Shown in pieces: positions 7,940 through 15,967 of a DNA stretch of 64,000 bases (within the stretch, counting starts at the first letter, position 1; each line of letters begins with the position of its first letter). The notes beneath the pieces are model-generated. The model was not told the DNA's origin and did not search any database. It saw nothing but the letters and a program-made list of their open reading frames with translations. Origin of the DNA: Niveibacterium terrae (lineage in GTDB: Bacteria > Pseudomonadota > Gammaproteobacteria > Burkholderiales > Rhodocyclaceae); contig NZ_CP172404.1 in the NCBI RefSeq assembly GCF_048213115.1, positions 2,170,001-2,234,000 on the forward strand, in the 5' to 3' direction. Position numbers and translations under genes: made by a program.

Positions 7940-9703
7940 TCAGGACTCCCCTGCCTGTTGCCGCGGCAGCCGGATGCGGAACAAGGCGCCGCCCAGCTTG
8001 CCTTCCGTCGCTTCGATCTCGCCCCGATGCGCCGCGACGATCTGCTGCACGATGGCCAGGCCGAGCCCGACTCCGCCCTCGCGCTTGAAGAAAAAGGCCT
8101 CGAAGACCCGCGCCCGCTCGGCCGGATCGATCCCCGGACCGTCGTCGGCGATCTCGATATAGATATGCTCGCCGTCGTCGTGCGAGGCGACATCGATGCG
8201 CCCGCCATGATCGAGGATCTGCAGGCCGTTCATCAGCAGGTTGAGCAACACCTGCGTCATCTGCTCCTCATCGCATTCGACGACGGGATTGCCGGCGAGC
8301 AAGGACTCGCTGACCACCACCTGCTTCTTCGCCATCTGCGCCGCCAGCATCGCGACGCTCTGGCGGATCAATTCATGCATGTCGACCTCGCCATAGGACG
8401 GCACGCGTGGCCGAGCCGTGTCGAGCATCGCCGAGACCAGCCGGTTCAGGCGTTCGGTCTCGCTTTCGATGAAGCCGATCAGCTCGTGGCCTTCCTCGCT
8501 GATTCCCGCTTCGCGCTGCAGCATCTGAGCCGAGGAACGCAGGATGCCGAGCGGCGTGCGCACCTCGTGCGCAATGATCGACGACATCTCACCGACCACG
8601 GCAAGTTTTGACGCGCGCACCAGGTTCTGCTGCGAGAGGTCGATATCGCGCACCATCTGCACGAAGGCCTCGGTCAGTTCTCCAACCTCGCCACTGCCAG
8701 CCGCCGCCGGCGCCTGCAAAACCTTGTTGCGCATGTAGCCACGGGTAAAGGTGGTCAGCCCGACGATCGGCCGCGCGATTGCACGGCTGACCCAGGTCGC
8801 CAGAAAGACGGTAACGACAGCGACGACACCGAGCAGCACCAGCACGATCCAGGCGATCCGATGCACCGGTGCGAGCGCTCGATCGACCGGCTGGATGACC
8901 AAGGTCGTCCAGCCCAAGCCGCTAAAATGGGCATAGGCATGCGAGCGCGCGGCACCGACGAACACCTCGGCATCAGCGATCGGCGCCCCATCCTGGGTCA
9001 GAGTTTTGCCGCTGGCCGCAAGCCCCCGCCAGGCAGCCAAAGCTTTGCCGAGCAGCAGGCCGCGCTTGCGGATCTCGCCTGAGGCGGCGATCAGCCGCCC
9101 CTCGCCGTCGAGGATCGCGAGCATGCGGTCCTCGCCCGCCGCCTGGTCGAGCACGTCGTAGATGTCCGTCCAGTCGAGTGTCAGGCGCAGCGCGCCCAGC
9201 CGCTCTCCAGTGAACATCGAGGTAATCGGCGAGCTCATCACGAGGGCGCGACCGCCGGCCTCGTCCGGTAACTCGAGCTCGACCTCGGCCCCCGAAAGTG
9301 TGGTTTTCAGCCAGACCGGCCGGCTGTCCGCAACATGGCCGAGCTGCCCGGCGTCGCTGCTGCTGATGAGCCGCCCTTGCCGGTCCGCGCAGGACAGGTT
9401 CAGGTACACATCCCGGTAGCCGAGCTGCAGATCGGCCAGGAAACGGGAAAGCCTTTTATCGACATCGCGGATCTGCAAGTCCTGCATGATGTCGAGCCGG
9501 CTCCAGGTCGCCGCGTTCTGCAGGCGCTCGAACATCATCTTGTCGACTTCACCTGCGACGCCCGCCGCCTGCACCGTCAGGTTGCGCTCGACTTCCGCCC
9601 GCACCGTCTCGCGCGCCTTGACAAAAGCCAGGCTGGCCAGAAGTATGGCTGGCACGAGGCCGACGCCAAGAAAGGCGACGAGTAGGGTTTTGCGGATGTT
9701 CAA
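7940..9703 (-). CDS. Membrane sensor histidine kinase with periplasmic sensing region, HAMP, HisKA and HATPase
   Basis: Inner-membrane kinase of about 587 residues that should phosphorylate the adjacent regulator. TM1 is near residues 7-28 and TM2 near 270-292, bracketing a periplasmic region of about 240 residues that looks Cache-like. HAMP, then HisKA with the phospho-acceptor histidine in SSIIAHEVRTPLG, then HATPase_c motifs DDGPGIDPAERARVFEAFF and GVGLGLAIVQQI follow. The start is unresolved: TTG at 9703 places TM1 at the N-terminus and avoids the divergent porin; ATG at 9796 has GGAAAG upstream but would overlap the porin. The frame stays open much further upstream only because it is antisense to the porin. 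Confidence 0.9.
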   Translation of the reverse strand: MNIRKTLLVAFLGVGLVPAILLASLAFVKARETVRAEVERNLTVQAAGVAGEVDKMMFERLQNAATWSRLDIMQDLQIRDVDKRLSRFLADLQLGYRDVYLNLSCADRQGRLISSSDAGQLGHVADSRPVWLKTTLSGAEVELELPDEAGGRALVMSSPITSMFTGERLGALRLTLDWTDIYDVLDQAAGEDRMLAILDGEGRLIAASGEIRKRGLLLGKALAAWRGLAASGKTLTQDGAPIADAEVFVGAARSHAYAHFSGLGWTTLVIQPVDRALAPVHRIAWIVLVLLGVVAVVTVFLATWVSRAIARPIVGLTTFTRGYMRNKVLQAPAAAGSGEVGELTEAFVQMVRDIDLSQQNLVRASKLAVVGEMSSIIAHEVRTPLGILRSSAQMLQREAGISEEGHELIGFIESETERLNRLVSAMLDTARPRVPSYGEVDMHELIRQSVAMLAAQMAKKQVVVSESLLAGNPVVECDEEQMTQVLLNLLMNGLQILDHGGRIDVASHDDGEHIYIEIADDGPGIDPAERARVFEAFFFKREGGVGLGLAIVQQIVAAHRGEIEATEGKLGGALFRIRLPRQQAGES

Positions 9704-9721
9704 TGGGGAATGTGTCGTTAA

Positions 9722-10858
9722 ATGGATCAGTTGGAGAACTTCGGCAATGCCCGAGTATACGGAAAAGACGCCGCCACGCCCCTTGTCCAGCCGCATCGAC
9801 AACGCTTTCCGCAATTTCTCCCGCGCCTGCATACATGGACTCGGCTGATTGCACTCGCTAGCCTGATCCTGGTCGGACATTCGGCCTGGGCCGACGATGA
9901 CACGCGCGAAGCGCTCACTTATCGTCTCGGCGAGGGCCTGCACCTGCCCGGCACCGGCTTGGGCCTGGGCGGCTATTCCACAGTCACCGCAGACAAGCTG
10001 CAGCACTCTCCAGCCCGGGCGAAGCTCGACGACATCAGCCTCTTCCTCTGGTGGGAAGGCGAAGGGCGCTGGAAATTCTTCTCCGAATTCGATTATGAAA
10101 ACCTCCTGAGCACCCATGATGCGGAGCGGGACGGCGACGCCCCCTACCTCGCGCTCGAACGCATCTATATCGACTACGCGTTCGCTGATGCCGCCAAGCT
10201 GCGGGTCGGCAAGTTTCTGACGCCGATCGGCAGCTGGAACCTGATCCATGCGACGCCGCTGGTGTGGACCAGTTCGCGCCCGCTGGTCACCCATCAGACC
10301 TTCCCGAGCAACGTCACCGGTCTGATGCTGAGCGGCACGCTGAGCGGCCAGAGCGGCACTGAATACGCGCTGTATGCGTCGAGCGGCCAGGAAATCCGCG
10401 CCAATCCCGACCTCGATCCGTTCAACGAGGTGGTCGGCGCACACCTGACCCTGCCCCCTGTTGGCGGCGCCCGGATCGGCCTTTCCTACGCCAGCTTCGA
10501 GCAGAAACAATCGCGGGACGAAACCAAGCAACTCTATGGCATCGATTTCGTCTGGTCGAAGGATCGCTACGAAATCAGCGCCGAAGGCGTTTATCGCTTC
10601 TCGAACAATGGCCGTGCCAGAGACGAAAAGGGCGCCTTCGTGCAGGTGGTCGTGCCGCTTGGCGAAAAGCTCTACGCCGTCGGCCGCTACGAGAATTTCC
10701 GCAAGGCGCTCGCGCTCTCGACCACCGAACTCTGGGTCACCGGCCTCAATTACCGCATCGCCCCAGCCTTCGCCCTCAAAGCAGAGTGGATTGGCAGCCG
10801 GCACAACAGCATCGGCGCGCCGGAAGGATTCATGTCCTCGATCTGCGTGCTGTTCTGA
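9722..10858 (+). CDS. Outer-membrane porin-like beta-barrel protein
   Basis: Predicted outer-membrane channel of up to 378 residues. A clear signal peptide core (LIALASLILVGHSAWA) is followed by alternating beta-strand sequence such as KLRVGKFLTPIGSWNL, and the protein ends in phenylalanine as barrel proteins usually do. Strand content resembles phosphate-selective or DcaP-like porins, but I cannot name the substrate. The ATG at 9722 gives an unusually long leader of about 57 residues; a CTG at 9827 would give an ideal 22-residue signal peptide but is a rare start codon. The phosphate-binding-like gene begins eight bases downstream, so both are probably one transcript. Confidence 0.75.
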   Translation: MDQLENFGNARVYGKDAATPLVQPHRQRFPQFLPRLHTWTRLIALASLILVGHSAWADDDTREALTYRLGEGLHLPGTGLGLGGYSTVTADKLQHSPARAKLDDISLFLWWEGEGRWKFFSEFDYENLLSTHDAERDGDAPYLALERIYIDYAFADAAKLRVGKFLTPIGSWNLIHATPLVWTSSRPLVTHQTFPSNVTGLMLSGTLSGQSGTEYALYASSGQEIRANPDLDPFNEVVGAHLTLPPVGGARIGLSYASFEQKQSRDETKQLYGIDFVWSKDRYEISAEGVYRFSNNGRARDEKGAFVQVVVPLGEKLYAVGRYENFRKALALSTTELWVTGLNYRIAPAFALKAEWIGSRHNSIGAPEGFMSSICVLF

Positions 10859-10866
10859 GGCCGGGC

Positions 10867-11322
10867 ATGTTGAAAATCCTTTTGCTGCTCGGCGCCTTAT
10901 CCTGTCTCGTTCTGCCCGTGAGCCAGACGCTGGCCACCGAACGAGCGTTCGCGGTGATTGCCGCACCCGGCGTCAGCGACCACCGCCTGACGCGTGAAAC
11001 CCTTTCGCTGATTTTTCGTCGCAAGCAGAACTTCTGGGGCTCGGGCTCGCGCATTCACCCAGTCAACCTGCCACCGTCCCACCCACTGCGCCATGTCTTC
11101 TCGCAAGCCATCATCGGCCTGCCACCGGAAGCCATGGAGGATTACTGGCGAGAGATGTACTTCCACGGCGTCCTGCCACCGCATGTCGTGGCCTCGGAAG
11201 AAGCGGTCGTCCTCTTCGTCAGCAGCACACCGGGCGCCATCGGCTACATCTCGGCCTGCCCGGCCGAGCGCAAGCTCAACATCGTTCTGCTGGTCGGCGA
11301 CGTCCCCGGCTGCACTCGGTAG
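10867..11322 (+). CDS. Small phosphate-binding-like periplasmic protein (PstS-like fold)
   Basis: Secreted protein of 151 residues with a signal peptide (LLLLGALSCLVLPVSQTLA). The body resembles the short PBP-like domain of phosphate ABC transporter substrate-binding proteins: LTRETLSLIFRRKQNFWGSG and the C-terminal TPGAIGYISACP. It is about half the size of a true PstS, and no permease or ATPase genes are nearby, so it is more likely a ligand sensor or accessory protein than a transporter subunit. The position between the porin and the sigma-54-type operon, beside a membrane kinase, suggests a role in sensing; that is inference. Confidence 0.75.
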   Translation: MLKILLLLGALSCLVLPVSQTLATERAFAVIAAPGVSDHRLTRETLSLIFRRKQNFWGSGSRIHPVNLPPSHPLRHVFSQAIIGLPPEAMEDYWREMYFHGVLPPHVVASEEAVVLFVSSTPGAIGYISACPAERKLNIVLLVGDVPGCTR

Positions 11323-11400
11323 CACTGCAATTTTCGTAGACAAGACTTGCAGAGCCCGGCTGCGGGTGGGCCATGGCGGCCTCGGGGAAAGTTCGCAGGG

Positions 11401-11415
11401 GGAGGAAATTCCTCC
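11401..11415. promoter_or_regulatory. Palindrome upstream of the sigma-54-like promoter, possible activator site
   Basis: GGAGGAAATTCCTCC is a perfect inverted repeat with 7-base arms around one central base. It ends 45 bases before the -24 element. Fis-type helix-turn-helix activators bind such dyads, though usually about 100 bases or more upstream. Assignment to the neighbouring regulator is inference. Confidence 0.35.
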
Positions 11416-11460
11416 ATCGAATCAATCATCTGGAATCGAATTTCGGCCTCTTTTGCGAGC

Positions 11461-11476
11461 TGGCATCGGTATTGCA
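11461..11476 (+). promoter_or_regulatory. Sigma-54 (RpoN) promoter, -24/-12 type
   Basis: TGGCATCGGTATTGCA matches the consensus TGGCAYRN4TTGCW at almost every fixed position, with GG and GC at exact spacing. It lies 55 bases before the ATG of the first gene of the five-gene operon, predicting a transcript start near 11487. A sigma-54 activator gene is about 3.5 kb away in the same cluster. Confidence 0.8.
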
Positions 11477-11530
11477 ATGTAAGCGGCATCCGTCTTGTGG
11501 CCTGCGCCGCACACCCTGCCGAGGAATGCC

Positions 11531-12259
11531 ATGTCAGCCGTCCCGAACACCCTGTCGCCGCCGATCGAGATCCGCGCCTCGCTGCGCGCGCTGCTCTCCT
11601 TCCTTCTCCGACGCGAAAGCGCCGCCCCAGCGAAGCGCCGAGCCCCGGGGCGGCACGCCAGCAGCCCGACCTTCGAGCTGATCGAGCACGCCGGGGCTGA
11701 CCGCGTTCAGGCCGAGCAGTTCATCAGCCAACGCTTCGCCGAAAGCTTCGGTTCGCGCGTCGAAAGCTTCATGCCCCGCCTGTTCAGCCTGCGCAACGAG
11801 CATGGCGAGATCTGCGGCGCCTTCGGCCTGCGTTCGGCCAATCGCAAACTCTTCCTCGAGCAGTACCTCGATCTGCCCATCGAAAAGGCCATCGCCGCCC
11901 GCCAGGGCTACTCCGTCGAACGCCAGTGCATCATCGAAGTCGGGCATTTCTCCGGAAGCTTCCCGGGCGCCGTCCGCGCGATGATCTGCCTGCTCACCGA
12001 GCTCCTCTACCGTGAGGGCTATACCTGGGTCAGCTTCACCGGCACGGCCAGTCTGCGCAATGCCTTCACCCGCATGGGTCTTGCCCCCCTCGACATCCAG
12101 GCGGCCGAAGCCGAACGCCTGCCGGCCGACGAGCGCGCCGCCTGGGGCAGCTATTACGAACACGCACCGCATGTGCTGGTGGGCAATATCAAGGAAGGCT
12201 ACGGCGCGCTGATCGAGCGCGCGGCACGGATCGGCCATCGCCGGGAGCATGCCGCATGA
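11531..12259 (+). CDS. Thermostable-hemolysin-family protein (GNAT-like fold)
   Basis: Predicted cytoplasmic protein of 242 residues resembling the T_hemolysin family, related in fold to GNAT acyltransferases and autoinducer synthases. Recognisable stretches are FAESFGSRVESFMPRLF, CGAFGLRSANRKLFLEQYLD and IEVGHFSGSFPGAVRAMICL. It has no signal peptide, so true hemolysin activity is doubtful; an acyl- or aminoacyl-transfer role fits the neighbours better, but that is inference. The ATG at 11531 has GAGGA five bases upstream. It is first in the operon and its stop overlaps the ligase start in an ATGA. Confidence 0.8.
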   Translation: MSAVPNTLSPPIEIRASLRALLSFLLRRESAAPAKRRAPGRHASSPTFELIEHAGADRVQAEQFISQRFAESFGSRVESFMPRLFSLRNEHGEICGAFGLRSANRKLFLEQYLDLPIEKAIAARQGYSVERQCIIEVGHFSGSFPGAVRAMICLLTELLYREGYTWVSFTGTASLRNAFTRMGLAPLDIQAAEAERLPADERAAWGSYYEHAPHVLVGNIKEGYGALIERAARIGHRREHAA

Positions 12260-13737
12260 GCACGATCATCGCCGCGCTGCGCCGACATGCCGAAATGACA
12301 CCGCAGCGCATCGCCATGCAGGATAAGGATGGCGCGCTCAGCTATCGCGAGTTGCTCGCCACGGTTGAACAGCTCGCCGCCCGGCTGCACGCGGCATCGC
12401 CGCGCGTGCTCGGCCTGCTCGCCGACAACGGCCGCGCTTGGGCCGTGGCCGACCTGGCAGCTCTGGCCGCCGGCATCCCGCTGATTCCGTTGCCCTTGTT
12501 CTTCTCGCCGGGCCAGATTGCCCATGTGATCCGCACCGCCGGCATCGACCAGGTGTTGACCGACCATCCGGAACGCCTGAGCGCGGCGCTGCAGCTCGAT
12601 CCAACAAGCGCCGAGGCGATCCATCGCGGACTGCGGATCCTTCGCCTGCCTGACGCGGCGGGCAACGAAATGCCCCCCGGCACGGCCAAGGTGACCTTCA
12701 CCTCGGGCACCACTGGCGAGCCCAAAGGCGTCTGTCTCGGGCGGAAAGAGATGGAAACGGTGGCCGAATCGCTGCGCGAGGCCAGCGCCGCCCGCCGCGA
12801 AGACCGCCACCTGTGCCTGCTGCCCTTGGCGACGCTGCTCGAAAACATCAGCGGCATCTATACGCCGCTACTGGCTGGCGCGACGATCTGTCTGCCCAGG
12901 CTGGCCGAGGTCGGCTTGGCCGGCAGTTCCGGCCTCGATGTCGGCCGCCTGATCGCAGCGCTCGGGCACTGGCAGCCGAGCACCGCCATCATGGTTCCGC
13001 AGATGCTGCAGGCCGTCGTCACGGCGGCACAGGCCGGCGCCCCCCTCCCGAAAAGCCTGCGCTACCTGGCGGTCGGCGGCGCACCGGTTGCCAGACGCCT
13101 GATCGACGATGCACAGGCCCTCGGGCTGGCTGTTTTCGAAGGCTATGGCCTGTCCGAATGCGCCTCGGTGGTCGCCGTCAACCGACCGGACAAGAGCCGC
13201 CCGGGAAGCGTTGGCCGGCCTCTGCCGCATCTGCGCATCGCCTTCGCCGACGATGGCGAAATTCTGATCCACGATGTCCGCTGGCGCGGCTACCTAGGTG
13301 AACACGCCGCGCCGCACAGCGCCGACTGCATCGCCACCGGCGACCTCGGCCATCTCGACGCCGACGGCTTTCTCCACCTGACCGGACGCAAGAAGAACAT
13401 CTTCATCACCTCCTTCGGTCGCAACATCGCACCGGAGTGGGTCGAACGCGAACTGGTCTCGCGCCCGCCCATCCTGCAGGCGGCGGTCTTCGGCGAGGCC
13501 CGCCCTTTCAACTGCGCGGTGATCTTCGCCCACCCGGCGGCGACGGCGGAGCGCATCGATTCGGCGCTGCAGGAAGCCAACCTGCAGCTTCCCGACTATG
13601 CCCGCGTCCACGCCTGGATACCGGCCGTCGCGCCATTCACGCCGGCCAACGGCATGGCAACGCCGAACGGCCGCCTGCGGCGCAGCGACATCTTCGTCGC
13701 CCATGCCAAGCAGATCGAAACCCTCTACCCACTCTGA
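12256..13737 (+). CDS. AMP-dependent acyl ligase (ANL superfamily)
   Basis: Adenylate-forming enzyme of 493 residues, probably activating a carboxylic or fatty acid. The P-loop is TFTSGTTGEPKGV; the A5-like motif is GYGLSECASV; the hinge region reads TGDLGHLDADGFLHLTGR. The C-terminal catalytic motif, usually GKxxR, reads NGRLRR, so the adenylation lysine appears to be arginine (about residue 473). No carrier protein is encoded nearby, so the acyl acceptor may be CoA or an amine. It overlaps the preceding gene by four bases and the diiron-protein gene follows after 15 bases. Confidence 0.88.
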   Translation: MSTIIAALRRHAEMTPQRIAMQDKDGALSYRELLATVEQLAARLHAASPRVLGLLADNGRAWAVADLAALAAGIPLIPLPLFFSPGQIAHVIRTAGIDQVLTDHPERLSAALQLDPTSAEAIHRGLRILRLPDAAGNEMPPGTAKVTFTSGTTGEPKGVCLGRKEMETVAESLREASAARREDRHLCLLPLATLLENISGIYTPLLAGATICLPRLAEVGLAGSSGLDVGRLIAALGHWQPSTAIMVPQMLQAVVTAAQAGAPLPKSLRYLAVGGAPVARRLIDDAQALGLAVFEGYGLSECASVVAVNRPDKSRPGSVGRPLPHLRIAFADDGEILIHDVRWRGYLGEHAAPHSADCIATGDLGHLDADGFLHLTGRKKNIFITSFGRNIAPEWVERELVSRPPILQAAVFGEARPFNCAVIFAHPAATAERIDSALQEANLQLPDYARVHAWIPAVAPFTPANGMATPNGRLRRSDIFVAHAKQIETLYPL

Positions 13738-13752
13738 ATCCGAAGGCATCCG

Positions 13753-14412
13753 ATGAGTTTCTACCAGCATCTACAACAGGCCACGGCCACTGAACGCACG
13801 TCCTTGCTCGGCGCCCCAATCATCGGCGCCGCGCTGAGCGGCCAGGTCAATCGCCAGCAATACATCGCCTTCCTGCAGCGCGCCTTCCATCACGTCAAAC
13901 ACACCGTTCCGCTGCTGATGGCTTGCGGGGCCCGCCTGCCCGACAGCCAGGAGTGGCTGCGCAGCGCCGTTGCTCATTACATCCAAGAGGAGATCGGCCA
14001 CCACGAGTGGATCCTCAATGACATCGCGGCGGCCGGCGGCGATGCCGAGGCCGTGCGCCACAGCCAGCCCGACTTTGATACCGACGTGATGGTCGCCTAC
14101 GCCTACGACACAGTCCTGCGGCGCAACCCGGTCGGCCTGTTCGGCATGGTCTATGTGCTCGAAGGCACCAGCGTCAAGCTGGCCAGCAGTGCCGCCGGCG
14201 TCCTCGCTCAGGCGCTCGACCTGCCGGCCAACGCCTTTTCCTATCTGAGCAGCCATGGCGCTCTGGACATCGAACACATCGGGGATTTCGAGAACGTGGT
14301 CGACAAACTTGATGACCAGCACGACCGGCAGGCGGTCGAAAACTGCGCCAAGGTCTTCTTCCGCCTCTACGGCAATGTCTTCCGCAGCATCCCCGCAGGA
14401 GAACAGGCGTGA
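13753..14412 (+). CDS. Heme-oxygenase-like diiron protein (TenA/PqqC/UndA/CADD-like)
   Basis: Helical protein of 219 residues in the heme-oxygenase-like superfamily. The sequence shows H168-x3-D172-x2-H175 (HGALDIEH), the signature of diiron oxidases such as CADD and SznF. A mid-protein glutamate E137 (YVLEGTS) lies 31 residues earlier, and an acidic/histidine cluster E79/E80/H83/H84 (IQEEIGHHEW) could supply the remaining ligands. This argues for an iron oxygenase or oxidase rather than a TenA thiaminase or a regulator. Relatives fragment fatty acids, hydroxylate amines or cleave amino acids; the substrate here is unknown. It sits between the ligase and SDR genes in a coupled operon. Confidence 0.82.
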   Translation: MSFYQHLQQATATERTSLLGAPIIGAALSGQVNRQQYIAFLQRAFHHVKHTVPLLMACGARLPDSQEWLRSAVAHYIQEEIGHHEWILNDIAAAGGDAEAVRHSQPDFDTDVMVAYAYDTVLRRNPVGLFGMVYVLEGTSVKLASSAAGVLAQALDLPANAFSYLSSHGALDIEHIGDFENVVDKLDDQHDRQAVENCAKVFFRLYGNVFRSIPAGEQA

Positions 14413-15215
14413 ACATCTCCACCAGCACCATCCTGATCACCGGGACCAGCGGCGGCATCGGTGGCGCCATCGCCCGCCAGTTGGCCCCCCGGGGCGCTTC
14501 GCTGATCATCGTCGACCGCGACGCGGTCCGCGGCGCGCAGATGGCCACCGAGCTGCGCAAGGCCGGCGCCAAGGCCTTGGTACTCAACGGTGAGCTCTGC
14601 GAAGCCGATGTGCCGGCCCGCCTGGTGGCCAGCGCCATCGAACTGGCCGGCGGCATCGACATCCTGATCAACTGCGCCGGCGTGCAAAACTTCGGATTTT
14701 TTGCCGATGAAGCCAGCATCGACACCACGACGCTGTTCAAGGTCAATACCCTTGCCCCGATCAATCTGATCAACGCCGTGCTGCCGCACATGCTGGCGAA
14801 AAAACACGGCCAGATCGTCAATGTCGGCTCGATCTTCGGCTCGATCGGCTTCCCTTGCTTTGCCAGCTATTCGGCCAGCAAGTTTGCGCTGCGCGGTTTC
14901 TCCGAAGCCCTGCGCCGCGAATTGAAGGGAAGCGGCGTCGGTGTCACCTATGTGGCGCCGCGCTTCACCCGGACGCCGTTCAATCGCGACGGCGTCACCC
15001 GGATGGCTGAGGCCCTGAATATGAATCAGGACGAGCCGGCCAGCGTTGCGGCCAGCGTCATCAACGCGATCGAGCACGACAAACTGGACCGCTACCTCGG
15101 CTGGCCGGAAAAGCTGTTCGTACGCATCAACTCGATTTTCCCCCGCCTCGTCGACTCCTCGCTGATGAAGCAAGTCGAGCAGATGCGCCCCTTTGCCACG
15201 CAAACCGGCCGCTGA
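14409..15215 (+). CDS. Short-chain dehydrogenase/reductase
   Basis: Classical SDR of 268 residues. The NAD(P)-binding motif is ITGTSGGIGGAIA, followed by INCAGVQNFG and a catalytic YSASK with its upstream serine (NVGSIFGSIGFPCFASYSAS). The GTG start overlaps the diiron-gene stop in GTGA, so the two are translationally coupled. It probably reduces or oxidises an intermediate of the pathway encoded here; substrate not identifiable. Confidence 0.9.
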   Translation: MNISTSTILITGTSGGIGGAIARQLAPRGASLIIVDRDAVRGAQMATELRKAGAKALVLNGELCEADVPARLVASAIELAGGIDILINCAGVQNFGFFADEASIDTTTLFKVNTLAPINLINAVLPHMLAKKHGQIVNVGSIFGSIGFPCFASYSASKFALRGFSEALRRELKGSGVGVTYVAPRFTRTPFNRDGVTRMAEALNMNQDEPASVAASVINAIEHDKLDRYLGWPEKLFVRINSIFPRLVDSSLMKQVEQMRPFATQTGR

Positions 15216-15239
15216 TCCGGCCCGATTACGGAGAGTCCC

Positions 15240-15908
15240 ATGTACCGCAAAACCATTGCCGCCACCTTGCTGCTCGCCTGCCTCAGTGGCGGCGCCCTGG
15301 CCGCCCCGGCCAATCTTGACGAGGCCATTGCCGATATCGCCCATCGCTGGGCCAAGGTCAGCTACCAAATCCCCGAGGCCAAGCGCGAAGCGGCCTTTGT
15401 CGGCGTGATCAGCGAAGCCCAGCAAGTCGTCAAGGCCTTCCCCGGCAAGGCCGAACCGCTGATCTGGCAGGCCATCGTGCTGTCCAGCGCAGCGAAGGCG
15501 CAGGGCGGCCTCGGCGCGCTGGGCAAGGTCAAGCAAGCGCGCGAGCTGCTGCTCAGCGCCGAGAAGATCAACCCGACGGCGCTCGACGGCTCCATCTACA
15601 ACTCTCTGGGCAGTCTTTATGCCAAGGTGCCAGGCTGGCCGGTCGGCTTTGGCGACAAGAAAAAGGCGCGCGAATACCTGGAAAAGGCTCTGGCCATCAA
15701 CCCGAACGGCATCGACCCCAACTACTTCTATGCCGACCTGCTGGCTGACCAGGGCGAGTACGCGAAAGCCGTCGAACACTTGAAGCGCGCCCTCGCCGCC
15801 CCGCCCCGCCCGCACCGCGAGGATGCCGACGCGGGCCGGCGCCAGGACGTCCAGCGCCTGCTGGAGAGCATCCGCCAGAAACACGGCGACCAACTGGCCA
15901 GCAAGTGA
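15240..15908 (+). CDS. Secreted TPR-repeat protein
   Basis: Predicted exported protein of 222 residues: signal peptide ending SGGALA, then tetratricopeptide-like helices (KQARELLLSAEKINPTALDG; KKAREYLEKALAINPNGIDP; DQGEYAKAVEHLKRALAAPP). It is last in the operon, 24 bases after the SDR stop. The role is unknown; TPR proteins usually scaffold complexes, here probably in the periplasm. The minus-strand terminator repeat follows. Confidence 0.82.
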   Translation: MYRKTIAATLLLACLSGGALAAPANLDEAIADIAHRWAKVSYQIPEAKREAAFVGVISEAQQVVKAFPGKAEPLIWQAIVLSSAAKAQGGLGALGKVKQARELLLSAEKINPTALDGSIYNSLGSLYAKVPGWPVGFGDKKKAREYLEKALAINPNGIDPNYFYADLLADQGEYAKAVEHLKRALAAPPRPHREDADAGRRQDVQRLLESIRQKHGDQLASK

Positions 15909-15967
15909 GCTCGCCAGCACGCTGCGAAATGCACGGATGTTTCACGCGTGAAGTCAGCGACTGATGT

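Noticed and set aside
9655..9672. TGGCACGAGG stretch resembling a sigma-54 -24 element upstream of the porin
   Set aside because: No GC at the -12 position and it lies inside the kinase gene.
9797..10966. Upstream extension of the histidine kinase frame to 1008 codons
   Set aside because: The extension is antisense to the porin and the phosphate-binding-like gene; the first membrane segment lies after 9703.
11531..12259. Reading the first operon gene as a true hemolysin toxin
   Set aside because: No signal peptide or membrane segment, and the GNAT-like family resemblance and biosynthetic neighbours argue against a secreted toxin.
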